Assembly: GCF_018717645.1 (NCBI RefSeq)
Contig: NZ_JAFLHG010000006.1
Coordinates: 124,001 to 188,000 of the forward strand
Direction: 5' to 3'
Length of the DNA stretch: 64,000 nucleotides
Origin: Microbacterium flavum
Lineage (GTDB): Bacteria > Actinomycetota > Actinomycetes > Actinomycetales > Microbacteriaceae
Made by a program: the position numbers and the translations under genes. The notes below the pieces were generated by a model. The model saw only the letters and a list, made by a program, of their open reading frames with translations. It searched no databases and had not been told where the DNA came from. This document shows positions 62,018-64,000 of the stretch, one piece after another. Within the stretch, counting starts at the first letter, position 1, and each line of letters starts with the position of its first letter.

Positions 62018-63253
62018 TCAGGCGGCCGGCCGTCCGGTCGCCGCGCGCAGCGACCGCCCGTCCTGCTCCGGGAGCTCGGCCAGCGCACGACGGAGCGCGT
62101 CGGATGCCGCCTCCGAGAAGACCGCTCCGCGGTCCTCGGCCGCGATCGCCAGCGCGGAGAGGGTCTTCTGCAGCCGGATGGCGACTTCGACCATCCCCGC
62201 GCCATCGCGCGAGACGGGGCGGAACCCGTCCTCGACGAGGTCCTTGAGGCGCACCGCCTCGACCTCGACGTGCGGGTAGCGGATCTCGTCGGACGGCGTC
62301 TCGCCGAGCGCCGCCGTGAACACGCGTTGCAGCGCTCCCAGCACGTCGATCGCGGTTCCGGGGTCGTTCGTCGAGGGGGAGAGGGCGCGACTCGCGATCT
62401 CGGCGAGGGCGATGACCCCCAGCCGGGGGTCCTGGTCGTAGGTGCGGTGGCTCTCGATCTGGAACGCCCGGCGAACGGCGGCGGTGTCCTCCTCGGAGAG
62501 GGCGCCTTCCGCCACATGCACGAGGGGGCCTGCGGCGTCGGCCATCCCACCCGGAAGAGTCGCCACAGCCAGCCGCGTGCGGGAGCGCTCCGCGATGCGC
62601 TCGAGCGCGGCGATGTCGACGAACGCGACGTAGCCCGTCGTCTCGCCGAAGATCGGCCGGCCGTCCTCGGCATCCGCCCGGCGCGGCGTCGCGTAGGCGG
62701 TGGGAGCGCTCGCCCACTGCCGGAGGGACTCCGTCGCCGCCCGTTCGGTGCGGTCGATGACATCCGACATGCGACCGAAGCGCGTGAGGTGCGAGATCCA
62801 TCGCAGCAGGGTCACGACGACGACCGCGATGACGACGAGGGTGCCGAGGAAGAGGACGGTGCGTCCCTCGTCGGTGTAATAGCCCGTGGAGAGGGCGATG
62901 ATGCCGACGAGCGAGAACACGAACGATCCGACGAAGGTGGACAGGACGTTCTGCGACGTCGTGTCATCCATGAGCAGCTGCGTCGCGCGGGGTGTGGCGT
63001 GAGTCGTGGCCGAGGAGTAGGCGGTGACCATGGCGGTGAGCGAGAACGTCGTCACCGCGAGCATCGAGCTGGCCAGGATCTGCAGGATCGACCCGACCGA
63101 GCCCTGACCGAGATCGATCGTGAGGTTCCACGGGAGCACGGTGCCGAACGCCCCGGCGACGAGAGCGAGGGCCACGGCCCCCAGCGTCAGCAGCGCCGCG
63201 CGGAACCAGATCCGGCGTGCCAGTCGCCCGAGGAAAAGCGTCGTTCGTCCCAT
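62018..63253 (-). CDS. DUF2254 membrane protein
   Basis: ATG 63253 gives 411 residues. About four membrane segments lie in residues 10-165, with SSMLAVTTFSLTAMVTAYSSATTHATPRATQLL and later SFVFSLVGIIALSTGYY, the DUF2254 pattern. A cytoplasmic domain of about 230 residues follows, including DIAALERIAERSRTRLAV and ALSPSTNDPGTAIDVL. The function is unknown; it is common in actinobacteria. It lies 17 bases downstream of the small membrane gene, likely the same transcript. Confidence 0.85.
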   Translation of the reverse strand: MGRTTLFLGRLARRIWFRAALLTLGAVALALVAGAFGTVLPWNLTIDLGQGSVGSILQILASSMLAVTTFSLTAMVTAYSSATTHATPRATQLLMDDTTSQNVLSTFVGSFVFSLVGIIALSTGYYTDEGRTVLFLGTLVVIAVVVVTLLRWISHLTRFGRMSDVIDRTERAATESLRQWASAPTAYATPRRADAEDGRPIFGETTGYVAFVDIAALERIAERSRTRLAVATLPGGMADAAGPLVHVAEGALSEEDTAAVRRAFQIESHRTYDQDPRLGVIALAEIASRALSPSTNDPGTAIDVLGALQRVFTAALGETPSDEIRYPHVEVEAVRLKDLVEDGFRPVSRDGAGMVEVAIRLQKTLSALAIAAEDRGAVFSEAASDALRRALAELPEQDGRSLRAATGRPAA

Positions 63254-63270
63254 GACCTCTCCGTGGCGCC

Positions 63271-63756
63271 TCAGTACGTGGCGACGAGCGTGTAGAGGAA
63301 TCCGATGAGCGCGCCGGCTGCCGCCGCCGCTCCGAGTCCGATGCCGATCCCGGCCGGCAGCGGCGCGTCCCGACGCGCGAGCAGACCGAAGACGATCGCG
63401 CCGACGCCGGTGAGAAGGGACAGGATGCCGATGACCAGGCTCACGAGCGACCACACCGCGTAGTTCCCGCTCCCGACCACCGCGCGCAGCGCGAACGGCT
63501 GGAACAGGGACATGGCCAGCGGGAACGCCCCGAGGATCACCGCGAGGAGCGCGAGCCCGCGCCGGGATCCGGCCGCCGGCATCGGTGCCGGGGCGGCGCC
63601 CCACGCCGGCTGGGCATAGGAGCCGGGAGCCTGCGGAGGCTGCGGCGGCTGGCCGTATTCCGGCGCCCCGTAGCCCGGGGCGCCGGAATACCCGTGCGGC
63701 GGCACGGCCGGTGAGGGCTGACCGGGCGGGGTCTGCGACGGATCCGGTGTCGACAT
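63271..63756 (-). CDS. DUF4190-like membrane protein with Pro-rich N-terminus
   Basis: The 161-residue protein has a proline/tyrosine-rich N-terminal 55 residues (YGAPEYGQPPQPPQAPG) and about three membrane segments. Such proteins are common in actinobacteria, with no assigned role. It lies just upstream of the DUF2254 gene. Confidence 0.7.
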   Translation of the reverse strand: MSTPDPSQTPPGQPSPAVPPHGYSGAPGYGAPEYGQPPQPPQAPGSYAQPAWGAAPAPMPAAGSRRGLALLAVILGAFPLAMSLFQPFALRAVVGSGNYAVWSLVSLVIGILSLLTGVGAIVFGLLARRDAPLPAGIGIGLGAAAAAGALIGFLYTLVATY

Positions 63757-63840
63757 GGACGCCTCCTCTGAACGGGTTCCACTCTAGGGCGGAGGTCGGC
63801 CCCCGACAGCCCCGGGGGCCGGCCGCCCTGGAGATCGCGG

Positions 63841-63960
63841 TCAGGGGAGCCGGGACGGGTCGGTGGGGATGCGGCGGTAGCCGTCTGCGCGCAGCGCGCG
63901 GATCGTCGTGACGATCCCGAGAGTGGACAGGAGTGCGGTGAGGATGAGAACGAGGGTCAT
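63841..63960 (-). CDS. 39-residue membrane peptide
   Basis: ATG at 63958-63960 opens MTLVLILTALLSTLGIVTTI, then RALRADGYRRIPTDPSRLP and a TGA at 63841. One N-terminal membrane segment is followed by a basic, Tyr/Pro-containing tail. The family resembles short membrane proteins seen in other Microbacteriaceae; no function is known. Confidence 0.6.
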   Translation of the reverse strand: MTLVLILTALLSTLGIVTTIRALRADGYRRIPTDPSRLP

Positions 63961-64000
63961 GGCGAAAAAGCTACGCTCGATGCGAAACAGTCACGAGTGG

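Overview
The window is high-GC, gene-dense actinobacterial DNA, most likely from the family Microbacteriaceae and plausibly the genus Microbacterium. The clues are many GTG starts, four-base start/stop overlaps, HspR-type control of dnaK, a ferredoxin-type sulfite reductase with an APS-type CysH, LGFP repeats, and frequent GGATGC/GCATCC words inside genes. No insertion sequence, integrase, phage gene or CRISPR array is visible. This is inferred from the sequence alone; no database search was run.

Positions 1-5720 hold a cut-off membrane protein, a small lipoprotein, a nucleotidyltransferase gene split by an in-frame TAA, and a catabolic cassette. The cassette has a GntR regulator, an MHS-type transporter, a malate/L-lactate-type dehydrogenase and a flavin-binding protein, with an operator-like repeat between regulator and transporter. 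A tRNA-Gly(CCC) follows. Positions 6130-10383 encode a 1417-residue LGFP-repeat protein with a papain-like Cys/His/Asp region and no signal peptide. Positions 10461-14722 hold a DUF2256/DUF3253 protein and four regulators (PucR-like, TetR, XRE-MmyB, GlxA-like). Two alpha/beta hydrolases follow.

Positions 16901-27738 form a fructan utilisation locus. A LacI regulator with two phased operators is followed by a Dpp/Opp-type ABC importer (lipoprotein, two permeases, two ATPases), two GH32 fructosidases and a PfkB fructokinase, mostly with overlapping start and stop codons. The model is import of fructo-oligosaccharides, hydrolysis in the cytoplasm and phosphorylation of fructose. Positions 27802-30478 hold small proteins, dcd, a kinase-like protein and a Nudix hydrolase.

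Positions 30524-42333, on the minus strand, are an assimilatory sulfur locus: cbiX-like chelatase, sulfite reductase, cysH, cysD, cysN, a sulfonate-type ABC importer, a uroporphyrinogen-III methyltransferase, an FprA-like reductase and a thioredoxin-reductase-like flavoprotein. The genes cover sulfate activation, APS and sulfite reduction, siroheme synthesis and electron supply. Positions 42497-43881 hold two divergent MarR-like regulators, both with glycine-rich tails, sharing a CATG-rich intergenic region. A BCCT transporter, an MFS transporter and a DEAD-box helicase follow.

Positions 49105-53134 are the dnaK-grpE-dnaJ-hspR heat-shock operon with a HAIR-like operator. The remainder holds a DUF2252 protein, an acetyltransferase, an AI-2E-family membrane protein, a TetR regulator, a SulP transporter, two GT4 glycosyltransferases, a DUF2254 membrane protein and small membrane proteins. 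The most unusual items are the LGFP/peptidase protein, the fructan locus built on a peptide-type importer, the glycine-rich MarR pair and the interrupted nucleotidyltransferase.
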